A DNA stretch of 64,000 nucleotides from an uncultured Clostridia bacterium (GCA_947626165.1 CANQRG010000010.1:27773-91772); one strand, 5' to 3'; shown: positions 17,833 to 27,710, counted from the first letter of the stretch. Notes: generated by a model not told the origin, from the letters alone. Numbers and translations are program-made.

Positions 17833-18732
17833 ATGAGCAGTGAAACAAGTGTTCAGTGGTTTCCCGGTCATATGGCTAAAACTCGACGTCTTATGCAGTC
17901 TAATTTAAAGCTGGTTGACGCTGTTGTTGAGATGACTGACGCCAGAATACCCATATCAAGCAGAAATCCTGAAATGGACAGATTTGTGGGTTCAAAGCCC
18001 AGACTTGTTATTCTTAATAAGAGTGACGCCGCTGATGAAACGGTCACATCAATGTGGCTGGATTTCTACAAAAGAAATGGAATTACTGCTCTTTCAATGG
18101 ATTGCCGAAGCGGTAAAGGGGTAAATAAGTTTATTCCTGCTTTAAAATTACTGTTAAAAGAACAAATAGATGTATGGAACAGCAAAGGAATGGTCGGCAG
18201 ACCTATAAGAATTATGATTGTAGGGATTCCCAATGTGGGGAAGTCATCTTTAATAAACAGGCTTGCAGGCTCAAAAAGAGCAAAGGTCGAGGACAGACCA
18301 GGTGTTACAAGAGGTAAGCAGTGGGTATCAATAGGTAATGAGATCGAGCTTTTGGATATGCCGGGAGTTTTGTGGCCAAAGTTTGAGGACAAAACCGTCG
18401 GAGAACATTTGGCTTTTACAGGCGCTGTTAAAGACGACGTAATGGATTTGGAATATCTCGCTTGCAGGCTGTTACAATTTTTATATGAGAAATACCCTGA
18501 AAGTATTATAGATAGATATAATGTAAGCCTTGATGATGTTCAAAATGACGAAACTTCGCTTAGCAATTGCACAGCAGGCTTTGAAATTCTTGAAAGGATA
18601 GGTAGAAAACGAGGCTTTTTGATTTCAGGCGGTGAGATCAATACTGAAAGAGCCGCTATAACTGTTGTAGATGAGTTAAGGGGAGGAAAGCTGGGTAGGT
18701 TATCAATAGAAACCCCTAAAGATATAAAATAG
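17833..18732 (+). CDS. rbgA: Ribosome biogenesis GTPase RbgA/YlqF
   Basis: RbgA is needed for late 50S assembly. The 299-residue protein begins QWFPGHMAKT. It carries a circularly permuted GTPase, with NKSD (G4) before the P-loop GIPNVGKSS and DMPGVLWP (G3), and a C-terminal ANTAR-like RNA-binding tail. The Firmicute order rplS-lepB-rbgA-rnhB is kept. Confidence 0.96.
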   Translation: MSSETSVQWFPGHMAKTRRLMQSNLKLVDAVVEMTDARIPISSRNPEMDRFVGSKPRLVILNKSDAADETVTSMWLDFYKRNGITALSMDCRSGKGVNKFIPALKLLLKEQIDVWNSKGMVGRPIRIMIVGIPNVGKSSLINRLAGSKRAKVEDRPGVTRGKQWVSIGNEIELLDMPGVLWPKFEDKTVGEHLAFTGAVKDDVMDLEYLACRLLQFLYEKYPESIIDRYNVSLDDVQNDETSLSNCTAGFEILERIGRKRGFLISGGEINTERAAITVVDELRGGKLGRLSIETPKDIK

Positions 18733-18741
18733 GAAAAAGCT

Positions 18742-19338
18742 ATGGAATTATATGAGTTTGACAAAAGTATAAGAAACGGCGGGGTAATCTGCGGTGTTGA
18801 CGAAGCTGGCAGAGGTCCATTAGCAGGAGATGTATATGCCGCCGCAGTTATCTTTGATGAAGATACCGTTATTGATGGTATTAATGATTCAAAGAAGCTG
18901 AGCGAGAAGAAAAGGGAAGTTCTTTTTGACGAAATAATAGAAAAAGCAAAGGCATACTACATTGCAACGGCATCTATAGAGGAGATTGAGCAGTTAAATA
19001 TTCTCAATGCGGCTATGCTTGCAATGAAACGGGCGGTAGAGGGTCTTAAAATCAAGCCTCAGCTTGCATTGATCGACGGCAATAAGTCGCCCGATATTGA
19101 AATACCTGCCCAGACTGTAATTAAGGGTGACGCTAAATCGCAGTCTATAGCGGCGGCATCAATTTTAGCTAAGGTAGCAAGGGACAGATATATGAAAGAA
19201 TTAGATGAAAAGTATCCGCAGTATCAGTTTTCAAAGCACAAGGGCTACGGCACAAAACTGCACTATGAAATGATTGAGAAGTACGGTATTTCACCTGTTC
19301 ACAGACCTAGCTTTTTGAAAAAGGTTCTGAACAAATGA
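18742..19338 (+). CDS. rnhB: Ribonuclease HII
   Basis: RNase HII removes ribonucleotides from DNA and RNA primers. The 198-residue protein has GVDEAGRGPLAGD (metal-binding Asp and Glu) at the N terminus, LIDGN with a further Asp, and the KVARDR segment. The stop overlaps the yraN start by four bases. Confidence 0.96.
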   Translation: MELYEFDKSIRNGGVICGVDEAGRGPLAGDVYAAAVIFDEDTVIDGINDSKKLSEKKREVLFDEIIEKAKAYYIATASIEEIEQLNILNAAMLAMKRAVEGLKIKPQLALIDGNKSPDIEIPAQTVIKGDAKSQSIAAASILAKVARDRYMKELDEKYPQYQFSKHKGYGTKLHYEMIEKYGISPVHRPSFLKKVLNK

Positions 19339-19700
19339 AAAGCAGAGAGATAGGTAATATAGGCGAGCAGGCAGTATGCGATTATTTAGCAAAGAACGGC
19401 TATGAAATTGCAGATAGAAATTTCACCGTCAAAGGCGGGGAAATAGACATAATAGCGAAAAAGAACGATACTGTTTGCTTTGTTGAAGTAAAAACAAGAA
19501 AGTATGGCGCTTTGACTTCTGGCGAAGATGCTTTGACCGTTGATAAACGCAAGCATATAATATATGCTGCTGAAAGGTTTTTAAGCGCATTATCATTTCT
19601 ACCTAAGTGCAGATTTGACGTTGCGGTGGTTGAGATGAGAGATGAAAAGGTTATGAAGTTAAAGTATTATGTTAATGCATTTGATAATAGTAACAAGTAG
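19335..19700 (+). CDS. YraN/UPF0102 family endonuclease-fold protein
   Basis: A 121-residue member of UPF0102, an endonuclease-like fold of unknown physiological role. The motifs G.IGEQAVCDYL, GGEIDIIAKKND and FVEVKTRK carry the acidic and lysine residues of a PD-(D/E)XK-type active site. It overlaps rnhB at ATGA, the usual neighbour pairing. Confidence 0.88.
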   Translation: MKSREIGNIGEQAVCDYLAKNGYEIADRNFTVKGGEIDIIAKKNDTVCFVEVKTRKYGALTSGEDALTVDKRKHIIYAAERFLSALSFLPKCRFDVAVVEMRDEKVMKLKYYVNAFDNSNK

Positions 19701-19715
19701 ATATAGGAGGTTTTT

Positions 19716-21209
19716 ATGTATTATAAAAGTACAAGAGACAGCAATGTGAATGTAACGTCTGCGCAGGCTATAGCGCAGGGAATTTCAAAAGACGGAGGTC
19801 TGTTTGTACCGAGTGAAATCCCAGGCATTACATTTGATGATATTAAGACTATGGGGGATATGAGTTATCCTGACAGAGCGGCATTTGTATTTTCAAAGTA
19901 TCTTACCGACTTCAGCGACACTGAAATAAGATACTGCGTTGACAATGCTTATACTGATAAAAATTTCGATACTAAAAATATTTGCGAGCTTGCTCAGCTT
20001 TTTGACGGAACATATATGCTGGAGCTTTGGCACGGTCCGACGTGTGCTTTTAAAGATATGGCGCTTCAGATACTTCCGTATCTTATTACAACGTCGTCTA
20101 AGAAACTCAATCTTGATAAAAAGGTTGTTATTCTGGTAGCAACATCAGGAGACACAGGTAAAGCTGCCCTTGAAGGATTTAAAGATGTCGAGGGTACGCA
20201 GATCATGGTTTTTTATCCTGTTGACGGAGTTTCTAAAATGCAGAAAAAGCAGATGACAACTCAGGAGGGTGAAAACGTCGCTGTCTGTGCTATAAAAGGT
20301 AACTTTGATGACGCTCAAAATGGCGTCAAGTCGATTTTTACAAACCAAGAGGTTGAAAATGAGCTAGGCAATAACGGTCTTATGTTCTCTTCTGCAAATT
20401 CAATAAACTGGGGACGTCTTGCTCCGCAGATCATTTATTATGTTTCTTCGTATGCACAGCTTGTTAAAGACTGCAAGGTTGAATTGGGAGAAAAAATAAA
20501 TATAGTCGTTCCTACCGGTAACTTTGGTAACATTCTGGCTGCATACTATGCCAAGAAAATGGGTATACCTGTTAATAAGCTGATATGCGCTTCTAATTCA
20601 AATAATGTGCTTACAGATTTTATCAACACAGGAGTTTACGACAGAAACAGACAATTTTATACGACTATTTCGCCGTCTATGGACATTCTTATTTCTTCAA
20701 ATCTTGAGAGACTTCTTTATCATCTTTGCGGTGAAAACGATGCTCAGATAAGAGAGTGGTTTTCGTCTTTGGCGGATTGCGGAAAGTATGAGGTATCAGA
20801 TGATGTAAAGACTGTGTTGAAAGAAGAATTCTATGCAGGATTCTGTGACGATGCTCAGACTAAGGCTTGCATAAAAGAGCAGTACGATAAACATTCTTAT
20901 GTTTGCGACACTCATACGGCAGTTGCTGTAAAGGTTTATGAAGACTATAGAGAAAAAACAGGTGATATGACAACGACTGTTATAGCGTCTACTGCAAGCC
21001 CATATAAATTCTCAAACAGCGTTTTAGAAGCGCTAGGCGAGTTTGATTCATCACTGGATGAATTTGAACTTGTAGATAAACTTTACGAGGTTTCAAAGCT
21101 TGAGGTTCCAAAATCTTTGGCGGAGCTTAAAGATAAAGAAGTAAGGTTTAAAGATACTATTGAAAAGTCTGATATGAAAGACTTTGTTTTGAAGTCACTG
21201 GGAATTTAA
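19716..21209 (+). CDS. thrC: Threonine synthase
   Basis: ThrC converts O-phosphohomoserine to threonine with PLP. The 497-residue protein is the long form and begins MYYKSTRDSN. It carries the PLP lysine in the GPTCAFKDMALQ segment near residue 113, with ATSGDTGKAAL binding the phosphate. It has an AGGAGG site and a bidirectional terminator after it. No threonine leader or riboswitch is seen in the short upstream gap. Confidence 0.95.
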   Translation: MYYKSTRDSNVNVTSAQAIAQGISKDGGLFVPSEIPGITFDDIKTMGDMSYPDRAAFVFSKYLTDFSDTEIRYCVDNAYTDKNFDTKNICELAQLFDGTYMLELWHGPTCAFKDMALQILPYLITTSSKKLNLDKKVVILVATSGDTGKAALEGFKDVEGTQIMVFYPVDGVSKMQKKQMTTQEGENVAVCAIKGNFDDAQNGVKSIFTNQEVENELGNNGLMFSSANSINWGRLAPQIIYYVSSYAQLVKDCKVELGEKINIVVPTGNFGNILAAYYAKKMGIPVNKLICASNSNNVLTDFINTGVYDRNRQFYTTISPSMDILISSNLERLLYHLCGENDAQIREWFSSLADCGKYEVSDDVKTVLKEEFYAGFCDDAQTKACIKEQYDKHSYVCDTHTAVAVKVYEDYREKTGDMTTTVIASTASPYKFSNSVLEALGEFDSSLDEFELVDKLYEVSKLEVPKSLAELKDKEVRFKDTIEKSDMKDFVLKSLGI

Positions 21210-21222
21210 AAGGATAATATGT

Positions 21223-21254
21223 AAAATCGTCTGCCGGTTATGACAGACGATTTT
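21223..21254. terminator. Bidirectional terminator between thrC and the DUF1540 gene
   Basis: An 11-bp perfect stem AAAATCGTCTG/CAGACGATTTT with a ten-base loop has A- and T-runs on its outer sides, so it can act on both strands between two convergent genes. Confidence 0.88.
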
Positions 21255-21269
21255 CTGTGATTTTATTAT

Positions 21270-21434
21270 TTAGCCTTTTGGCTTGAAGGTTCTGCATATT
21301 GTTTCATCACAACAGTCCGGCTTGTCGCAGCAGCAGCAAATATCTACATTACCTGCTACACATTCGCAGTTATCTCTGTTGTAAACACAGCTTGAAACAT
21401 CACAGTTGATTCCTTGGATCTTATGATTTTGCAT
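21270..21434 (-). CDS. DUF1540 cysteine-rich small protein
   Basis: This 54-residue protein is encoded convergently to thrC behind an AAAGGAGAT site. It is one DUF1540 unit: the start INCDVSSCVYN, then CEC, a CCCC run, CC and a final Cys, ten or more cysteines in total that could bind metal. DUF1540 proteins are common in Clostridia and often linked to spores, but their function is not known. Confidence 0.85.
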   Translation of the reverse strand: MQNHKIQGINCDVSSCVYNRDNCECVAGNVDICCCCDKPDCCDETICRTFKPKG

Positions 21435-21531
21435 AATAAAATCTCCTTTCGCAAGCTTAATCTTGCAAAACTATTATTAACAGAATACAAAATAAATATT
21501 CAGATTTTTATGGAAAGATGGAGGATTGATT

Positions 21532-22233
21532 TTGGCATTATATACTATTGGAGATCTTCATTTATCATTTGGAGTAAACAAGCCTATGGATATTTTCAAG
21601 GGCTGGAATAATTATCAGGAACGTTTGGCTGAAAATTGGCAAAAAAAAATCAAGCCCGAGGATACTGTTGTACTTCCCGGAGATTTTTCCTGGGCAATAA
21701 ATTTAGAAGAGGCTGTACCTGATTTTCGGTTTGTTGAAAATTTAAACGGAAATAAAATTCTGCTCAAAGGAAATCACGATTACTGGTGGGAAACAAAGAC
21801 CAAAATGGACAGGTTTTTTGAAGAAAACGGGTTTAAGACTTTTTCGATTTTAAATAACAACCATTATAAGTACGGCGATATAGGCATTTGCGGTACAAGA
21901 GGTTGGATAAATGAAAACGGAGTTGCCGCTGATAAAAAGGTGCTGTTAAGAGAAGCCGGCAGACTTGAGATGTCTATACAGTCTGCTTTAAAGGAAAATT
22001 TAAAGCCTGTCGTATTTTTGCATTATCCGCCGATTTATGCGAACGACAAAAATTATGAGATTCTTGAGGTCATTGAGAAGTATAATATAAAAAAATGCTT
22101 TTATGGTCACATTCACGGAAGCGCTGTGAATTATGCTATAGACGGAATTGTAGATGATATTTTATACAGACTTGTTTCAAGTGATTATTTAGAATTTGAT
22201 CCTCTGGATATTACTGACATTGTAATTGATTAA
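21532..22233 (+). CDS. Calcineurin-like metallophosphoesterase
   Basis: This 233-residue protein has the dinuclear metal-binding motifs of the family: GDLHLSFG (GDxH-like), PGDFSWA (GDxx), KGNHDYWW (GNHD/E), LHYPP and GHIHG. It is a cytosolic hydrolase of unknown substrate, probably a phosphodiester or phosphomonoester. TTG 21532 is preferred over TTG 21526 because GGAGGA then sits seven bases upstream. Confidence 0.88.
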   Translation: MALYTIGDLHLSFGVNKPMDIFKGWNNYQERLAENWQKKIKPEDTVVLPGDFSWAINLEEAVPDFRFVENLNGNKILLKGNHDYWWETKTKMDRFFEENGFKTFSILNNNHYKYGDIGICGTRGWINENGVAADKKVLLREAGRLEMSIQSALKENLKPVVFLHYPPIYANDKNYEILEVIEKYNIKKCFYGHIHGSAVNYAIDGIVDDILYRLVSSDYLEFDPLDITDIVID

Positions 22234-22250
22234 ATTTTTACAAATTTGCC

Positions 22251-22279
22251 TTGAAATATTTTTTGTGCTGTGATATAAT
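22251..22279 (+). promoter_or_regulatory. Promoter for tig-clpP-clpX
   Basis: TTGAAA (22251-22256), a 17-base spacer and perfect TATAAT (22274-22279) lie 35 bases before tig. No CtsR or CIRCE box was seen nearby. Confidence 0.85.
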
Positions 22280-22314
22280 ACCTTAGATATTTTAAAAATT
22301 TGGAGGATGTCAAT

Positions 22315-23595
22315 ATGAGTGTAAAATCAAATAAGGAAGTAGAGACAAATAAACACGAGTTGGAGATAGAGATCTCAGCAGAGGCTTTTGAGGCTGCTGT
22401 TGAGAAAGCATATCAGACGAAAAAAAAGAATATTACTGTTCCCGGCTTTAGAAAGGGCAAAGCAACAAGAAAGATCATTGAGAAAGAATACGGCGAGGGT
22501 GTTTTCTATGAGGACGCTGTAAACGCTTTAGTACCTGGAGAGGTAGATACAGCAGTTGCAGAGGCAGGTTTTGAGCTTGTTACAAGACCTGATGTGGAGG
22601 TAGTTTCTGTAGACAAAGAGAAAGGTCTGGAGATCAAGGTAACCTGTATAACAAAGCCTGAGGTTAAAATTGAAAAGTACAAAGGATTAGAAGCAACAAA
22701 AACTGTCAATGCTGTTACTGATGAAGATATTGACAAGGACATAGAAAATTTAAGGCAAAAGGGTATGAGGATCATCGACATTGATAACAGACCATGCCAA
22801 AATGGCGACGATGTTGTTATTGATTTTGACGGCTATCAGAACGGAGTACCTTTTGAGGGAGGAAAGGCAGAGAAGTTTATTCTATCACTTGGAAGCGGTC
22901 AGTTTATTCCGGGTTTTGAGGAGCAGGTATGCGGTCACAGCATTGGTGAAGAATTTGATATAAATGTTACTTTCCCGGAAGATTACGGCGCTGAGGAGTT
23001 AGCAGGCAAAGACGCGGTATTCAAAATTAAGCTGCATGAAATCAAAGCTAAGGAGCTTCCGGAGCTAGACGATGATTTTGTTAAAGACACAACTGAGTTT
23101 GATACAGTTGAACAGTTAAAAGAAGACGTTAAGAAAAAGCTGGAGGACGCAGAGGAAAAGAAAGCGGATTCTGAGGTCGAGGGTGCGCTGTTTGACCAAA
23201 TCATTGACAGCGTCGAGGGTGAAATCCCTGAGGTTATGTATGATAACAGAGTTGAAGAGATGATTCAGGATATGTCTCAGAGACTTGCACAGCAGGGCAT
23301 CAGCTTAGAGGTGTACCTTCAGTATACAGGCTCAGATATGGATACCTTGAGAAAAACATATCGTGAGCAGGCTGAAAAGCAGGTAAAGCTTAGACTTGCT
23401 CTTGAACAGATCGTAAAGGCAGAAAGCATTGAAGTACCTGATGATGATGTTGAAGAAGAGTTCAAGAAAATGGCTGACAACTACAAAATGGATATTGAAC
23501 AGGTCAAGTCTTATGTAACTGCTGACGCATTGAAAATGGACTTGGCAGTAGCAAAAGCAGCAGATTTGGTAAAAGATTCTGCAAAAATCAAGTAA
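22315..23595 (+). CDS. tig: Trigger factor
   Basis: The ribosome-bound chaperone and peptidyl-prolyl isomerase. The 426-residue protein has the N-terminal ribosome-docking segment VPGFRKGKATRK near residue 40, an FKBP domain (DGVVIDFDG-type stretch to the FDINVTFPEDYGAEELAGKDAVF region) and a helical C-terminal substrate domain. ATG 22315 with GGAGG at 22302-22306 is chosen over an in-frame ATG at 22300 that lies in front of that site. It heads tig-clpP-clpX. Confidence 0.96.
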   Translation: MSVKSNKEVETNKHELEIEISAEAFEAAVEKAYQTKKKNITVPGFRKGKATRKIIEKEYGEGVFYEDAVNALVPGEVDTAVAEAGFELVTRPDVEVVSVDKEKGLEIKVTCITKPEVKIEKYKGLEATKTVNAVTDEDIDKDIENLRQKGMRIIDIDNRPCQNGDDVVIDFDGYQNGVPFEGGKAEKFILSLGSGQFIPGFEEQVCGHSIGEEFDINVTFPEDYGAEELAGKDAVFKIKLHEIKAKELPELDDDFVKDTTEFDTVEQLKEDVKKKLEDAEEKKADSEVEGALFDQIIDSVEGEIPEVMYDNRVEEMIQDMSQRLAQQGISLEVYLQYTGSDMDTLRKTYREQAEKQVKLRLALEQIVKAESIEVPDDDVEEEFKKMADNYKMDIEQVKSYVTADALKMDLAVAKAADLVKDSAKIK

Positions 23596-23661
23596 TACAA
23601 TTCGCCCGCAGTGATTGTGGGCGATAAGCGTATATGAACAAATTGAAATGGAGGAGATATT

Positions 23662-24255
23662 ATGTCGACACTTGTACCTTATGTTGTTGAACAAACCAGT
23701 CACGGTGAAAGAAGCTATGACATTTTTTCTAGGCTGTTAAATGACAGAATTGTAATGCTTACAGGACCTATTGATGATTCTGTTGCAAGCGTTGTCGTTG
23801 CACAGCTTTTGTATCTGGAGGGTCAGGACCCGGAAAAGGATATAGATTTATACATTAATAGTCCGGGAGGCTCGGTTACCGCCGGTTTTGCAATTTACGA
23901 TACGATGCAGTATATCAAATGTGATGTTTCTACTATTTGTATTGGTCTTGCGGCGTCATTCGGTTCTTTCTTGCTTTCAAGCGGAGCAAAGGGAAAGAGA
24001 TTCGCTTTGCCTAACAGTGAAATTTTGATCCATCAGCCGTTGATTTCAGGCGGCGGTTTAAGCGGTCAGCAGACAGATATTCAGATCCACGCTGACAATA
24101 TGCTTAAAACAAGAGAGAGACTTGAAAGAATTTTGGCAGAAAACTGCTCGAAGGACATTGAAACAATTCACAAAGATTGTGAAAGAGATAATTATATGAC
24201 AGCAGAGCAGGCTATGCAGTACGGATTGGTAGATAAGGTTATTACAAAGAGATAA
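23662..24255 (+). CDS. clpP: ATP-dependent Clp protease proteolytic subunit
   Basis: The 197-residue ClpP serine protease forms the degradation chamber for ClpX. The catalytic Ser99 is in GLAASFGS (most ClpP have AASMG here), and His124 is in the IHQPL motif. The handle and the C-terminal Asp region are normal. It lies between tig and clpX. Confidence 0.97.
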   Translation: MSTLVPYVVEQTSHGERSYDIFSRLLNDRIVMLTGPIDDSVASVVVAQLLYLEGQDPEKDIDLYINSPGGSVTAGFAIYDTMQYIKCDVSTICIGLAASFGSFLLSSGAKGKRFALPNSEILIHQPLISGGGLSGQQTDIQIHADNMLKTRERLERILAENCSKDIETIHKDCERDNYMTAEQAMQYGLVDKVITKR

Positions 24256-24266
24256 GGACGGTGCTT

Positions 24267-25562
24267 ATGCCTAACAAGGACGGTTTGAAATATTGCAGTT
24301 TTTGCGGTAATGCTGAAAACGAAGTAAGAAACATATTTTCGTCAGGCGATGTGCATATATGCGATAACTGTGTAATGTTCTGCTTTGATATTATGGCACA
24401 GCAGGGCGATGTTGCCCGTTACATCGACAGAAAAAACCAAACAAAATCAAAGAAGGATACAGCGGAAGAAAAAAAGAAAATTGCTCTAACTAAACCTATT
24501 GAAATAAAAAATGTTCTCGATCAGTATGTTATCGGACAGGACGAGGCTAAAATATCACTAGCTGTATCTGTATACAATCATTATAAGCGGATTTTAAATA
24601 ATAAAGAGAACGACGATAATGAAGTTGAAATTCAAAAGAGTAACATTCTTCTTTTAGGGCCAACTGGAACAGGTAAAACTCTGCTAGCTCAAACTCTTGC
24701 AAAGATACTAAACGTACCTTTCGCCATAGCAGACGCAACAACGCTTACAGAAGCTGGATATGTCGGAGACGACGTTGAAAACGTGCTTACAAGGCTTATT
24801 CAGGCGGCCGATTATGATATTGAAGCGGCTCAGAAAGGTATAATCTATATTGATGAAATAGATAAAATTGCAAGAAAAAGCGAGAACACCTCTATTACTC
24901 GCGACGTCAGCGGAGAGGGCGTACAGCAGGCTCTTTTGAAAATAATAGAGGGCTGTGTATCGAATGTACCTCCTCAGGGAGGAAGAAAACATCCGCATCA
25001 GGAGTTTATTCAGATCGACACAAAGAACATTTTGTTTATCTGCGGCGGAGCGTTTGACGGTCTTTCTAAAATCATCAACAAACGAACAGATAAGTCAACA
25101 CTGGGCTTTGGAAGTGAAATAAAGTCAAAAAGCGACAAAACAAATACGAATGTTTTTGAAAAAGTCGAACCGCAGGATCTTGTCAAGTACGGTATGGTAC
25201 CAGAGCTTGTAGGAAGGCTTCCTGTTATAACTGTCTTAAATGATTTGGACGAGGACGCTTTGGTGAAAATTCTTACTCAGCCTAAGAATTCTCTTATCAA
25301 GCAGTTTACAAAGCTGTTTGACTATGACAATATTGAACTTATTTTCACAGAAGAAGCCAAGTCGGCGATTGCTAAGAAGGCACTTGCTCAGAAAACTGGT
25401 GCAAGGGGACTTCGAGCTGTTGTCGAGGGAATACTTATGAATGTTATGTTTACATCTCCGTCTGAGGACGATATTGTAAGCGTAGTAATAAACGAAAACT
25501 GTGTGACAAACGGTGAACCGCCGGAAATTCACAGAGCAAAAAGGGCTAGAAAAATAGGATAA
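24267..25562 (+). CDS. clpX: ATP-dependent Clp protease ATP-binding subunit ClpX
   Basis: ClpX unfolds substrates, including SsrA-tagged proteins made by the tmRNA encoded in this window, and feeds them to ClpP. The 431-residue protein has an N-terminal zinc domain (CSFCG and CDNC), Walker A GPTGTGKT, Walker [11 protein letters not shown], and the pore and RKH-type motifs. ATG 24267 is preferred to GTG 24261 because of the AAGGACGG spacing. A terminator follows. Confidence 0.97.
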   Translation: MPNKDGLKYCSFCGNAENEVRNIFSSGDVHICDNCVMFCFDIMAQQGDVARYIDRKNQTKSKKDTAEEKKKIALTKPIEIKNVLDQYVIGQDEAKISLAVSVYNHYKRILNNKENDDNEVEIQKSNILLLGPTGTGKTLLAQTLAKILNVPFAIADATTLTEAGYVGDDVENVLTRLIQAADYDIEAAQKGIIYIDEIDKIARKSENTSITRDVSGEGVQQALLKIIEGCVSNVPPQGGRKHPHQEFIQIDTKNILFICGGAFDGLSKIINKRTDKSTLGFGSEIKSKSDKTNTNVFEKVEPQDLVKYGMVPELVGRLPVITVLNDLDEDALVKILTQPKNSLIKQFTKLFDYDNIELIFTEEAKSAIAKKALAQKTGARGLRAVVEGILMNVMFTSPSEDDIVSVVINENCVTNGEPPEIHRAKRARKIG

Positions 25563-25565
25563 AAT

Positions 25566-25592
25566 CGAGCTCCCGTTTATCGGGAGCTTTTG
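25566..25592 (+). terminator. Intrinsic terminator after clpX
   Basis: An 8-bp stem AGCTCCCG/CGGGAGCT with a TTTAT loop is followed by a short T run, just past the clpX stop. Confidence 0.9.
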
Positions 25593-25657
25593 TCAGAAAA
25601 AAACTAGCTGAAAGGTTGTTTTTTGCATATAAAAGTGAAGCTGAAGAAAGTATACAA

Positions 25658-25825
25658 CAAAAGCGTTCGGAAAAATTCCGAACGCTTTTGTCTTGCCTCT
25701 TGTTTCTTGCATCAAGGTACTAGCCTGCCGTTTATCAAAGTAGAACATTAAACAAAATTCTCCAAAGGCAGCAGAGCAACCGGCGTCACGCCGGCAGCAT
25801 TGCGTGCAAGGTCACCTCTGCCGGC
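25658..25825. repeat. Intergenic repeat element, copy 1
   Basis: This element starts with a perfect 15-bp hairpin (CAAAAGCGTTCGGAA, AAA loop; 25658-25690). A variable stretch with TTCTTGC units follows, then a TAGCCTGCCGTT block, and it ends in a 33-base core (25793-25825, starting GGCAGCATTGCGTGCA and ending CTGCCGGC). Copy 2 at 47967-48124 has the same order of parts in the same orientation, with a different middle. The core overlaps the last 11 codons of asnB. It looks like a non-coding dispersed element, and the hairpin can act as a terminator. Confidence 0.75.
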
Positions 25826-27651
25826 TTTTGAAAGTAAACATTATACCAAATGATAAACGTAAATACAGTCCATATTTTTCTTGAGTAGTCATATTTGCCA
25901 GCACGGTGATCGTCAAGTAGATTTACAAGCAAATCAGTGTCAAAATACTTCTTGGCTATTTTGCTTGTAAACGCCTTTTTAACAATGCCATAGTATTTGT
26001 CCTCCTTGAGCCATACTCTTATCGGAACAGGAAAACCTAGCTTCTTTTTGTTTGCTGTTTGCGGAGGACAAGCCTTGAGCGCTGCGATTCTCATAGCGTA
26101 TTTTGTGTTTTCTTTTGTAACCCTGTATCGTGTAGGGATTTTTTCAGCAAGCGCCATAACTTTCTTGTCAAGGAATGGTACTCTAAGCTCCAGCGAGTGT
26201 GCCATAGACATCTTATCAGCCTTTAGTAGTATGTCGCCTGTCATCCATAGGTTAAGGTCGAGATACTGCATTTGGGTAACGTCGTCCTTGTTTTTATACT
26301 TTTCATAAAATGGCTTTGTAATTTCAACAGCGTCAGGAGCATTAGTTCTGATTTTCAGAATAGACTTTCTTTCCTGCTCGCTGAAAATATAAGCGTTTCC
26401 TATAAATCTTTCCTGAAGATCCTTTGAGCGTCGTATAAGGAAATTTACTCCACGCTTTGCAGGCAGCTTTGAAGCTATTGCTCCGATACCTTTTCTTATA
26501 GGTTTAGGTATCTTGTTGTAGAAGTCCATATCATGAGGTTCTTTATATATGTTATATCCTCCGAAGATCTCGTCTGCGCCCTCTCCGCTGAGAACAACCT
26601 TTACTTTTTCTGATGCTATCTGACAGACAAAGAAAAGCGCAATAGCGGCAGGGTCGGCTAAAGGTTCATCCATATGATACTGAATTTTCTCAAGATTGTT
26701 CCAGTATTCCTCTGGTTTTATAACTTTTGAAGTATTTGCTTTGCCGATATATTTTGAAAACTCTTTGGCGTATCCTATTTCGTTGTATTTCTCGTCCTCT
26801 CCGAATCCTACGGTGAAGGTCTTGTCAACATTTGCGACAGCGGCAACGTAGCTTGAATCAACTCCGCTTGAAAGAAAGCTTCCAACTTCAACGTCTGCAA
26901 TTTTATGAGCTTTGACAGAATCTTTGAATGTATCGGAAATTTTATCAACCCAGTCTTTAAGTTTTGGTTCTTCGTTAGGAACGAAATCAATATCCCAGTA
27001 TCTATGAATATCAAGATTGCCGTTTTTATAAATAAAATAGTGTGCAGCAGGAAGTTTATATACATTTTTGAAAAAAGTTTCATTAGTAGGGGAGTATTGA
27101 AATGTTAAATAGTTTTCCAGCGCCGTTTCATTAAGCTCTTTTTTAAAAGAAGGGTGATCTAAAAAACTTTTGATTTCAGAACCCCACATAAACGTATCGC
27201 CGAACAAACCATAATACATAGGCTTGATACCGAAAAAGTCTCTTGCGCCAAAAATCTGCTTTTTGTTTTTGTCCCAAATAATAAAGCCGAACATTCCGCG
27301 AAGCCTGTTGAGTAAATCAGTGCCCCATTCTTCATATCCGTGAATCAAAACCTCAGAATCAGTTTTAGATGAGAATTCGTAACCTTTGTTGATAAGCTCT
27401 TTTCTTAAATCCTGGTAGTTGTAAATTTCCCCGTTAAAGGTAAGTACAATAGTTTTATCTTTATTAAAAAGCGGCTGATCGCCTTCTTTAGATAAATCAA
27501 TAATAGAAAGACGCCTAAAGCCCATAGCTACGTCTTCATCAACATATTTTCCCTCAGAATCCGGTCCACGATGTCTTATTCTATCCATCATCTTTTCAAT
27601 AACAGATGATGCATTATTTATCTTATTTGTAAAACCGACAAATCCACACAT
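25786..27651 (-). CDS. asnB: Asparagine synthase (glutamine-hydrolysing)
   Basis: AsnB makes asparagine from aspartate, ATP and glutamine. The 621-residue protein has the processed N-terminal Cys2 nucleophile (MCGFVGFTN), glutaminase residues RGPDSEGK and NGEIYN, and the synthetase motifs SSGVDSSYVAA (PP-loop) and SGEGADEIFGGY. It is transcribed leftward, opposite to its neighbours, with a GAGG site before the ATG. The stop codon sits in the loop of a CCGGCG/CGCCGG hairpin. The last residues (AEVTLHAMLPA) are encoded by the dispersed repeat core, so the natural C terminus has probably been replaced. Confidence 0.95.
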   Translation of the reverse strand: MCGFVGFTNKINNASSVIEKMMDRIRHRGPDSEGKYVDEDVAMGFRRLSIIDLSKEGDQPLFNKDKTIVLTFNGEIYNYQDLRKELINKGYEFSSKTDSEVLIHGYEEWGTDLLNRLRGMFGFIIWDKNKKQIFGARDFFGIKPMYYGLFGDTFMWGSEIKSFLDHPSFKKELNETALENYLTFQYSPTNETFFKNVYKLPAAHYFIYKNGNLDIHRYWDIDFVPNEEPKLKDWVDKISDTFKDSVKAHKIADVEVGSFLSSGVDSSYVAAVANVDKTFTVGFGEDEKYNEIGYAKEFSKYIGKANTSKVIKPEEYWNNLEKIQYHMDEPLADPAAIALFFVCQIASEKVKVVLSGEGADEIFGGYNIYKEPHDMDFYNKIPKPIRKGIGAIASKLPAKRGVNFLIRRSKDLQERFIGNAYIFSEQERKSILKIRTNAPDAVEITKPFYEKYKNKDDVTQMQYLDLNLWMTGDILLKADKMSMAHSLELRVPFLDKKVMALAEKIPTRYRVTKENTKYAMRIAALKACPPQTANKKKLGFPVPIRVWLKEDKYYGIVKKAFTSKIAKKYFDTDLLVNLLDDHRAGKYDYSRKIWTVFTFIIWYNVYFQKPAEVTLHAMLPA

Positions 27652-27684
27652 AAAAAAGCCTCTTTTCTTTTCGAAGTAATCATT

Positions 27685-27710
27685 ATTCCGTAATAAAAAG
27701 ATTACGGAAT
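27685..27710. promoter_or_regulatory. Perfect inverted repeat upstream of asnB
   Basis: A 10-bp perfect inverted repeat, ATTCCGTAAT/ATTACGGAAT with a six-base A/G-rich centre, lies 34 bases before the asnB start. No T run follows on the minus strand, so an operator or leader hairpin is more likely than a terminator. The regulator is unknown. The rest of 27652-27971 is AT-rich with no gene seen. Confidence 0.55.

Noticed and set aside
19701..19715. A riboswitch or T-box before thrC
   Set aside because: The gap to the previous gene is too short and has only a ribosome site.
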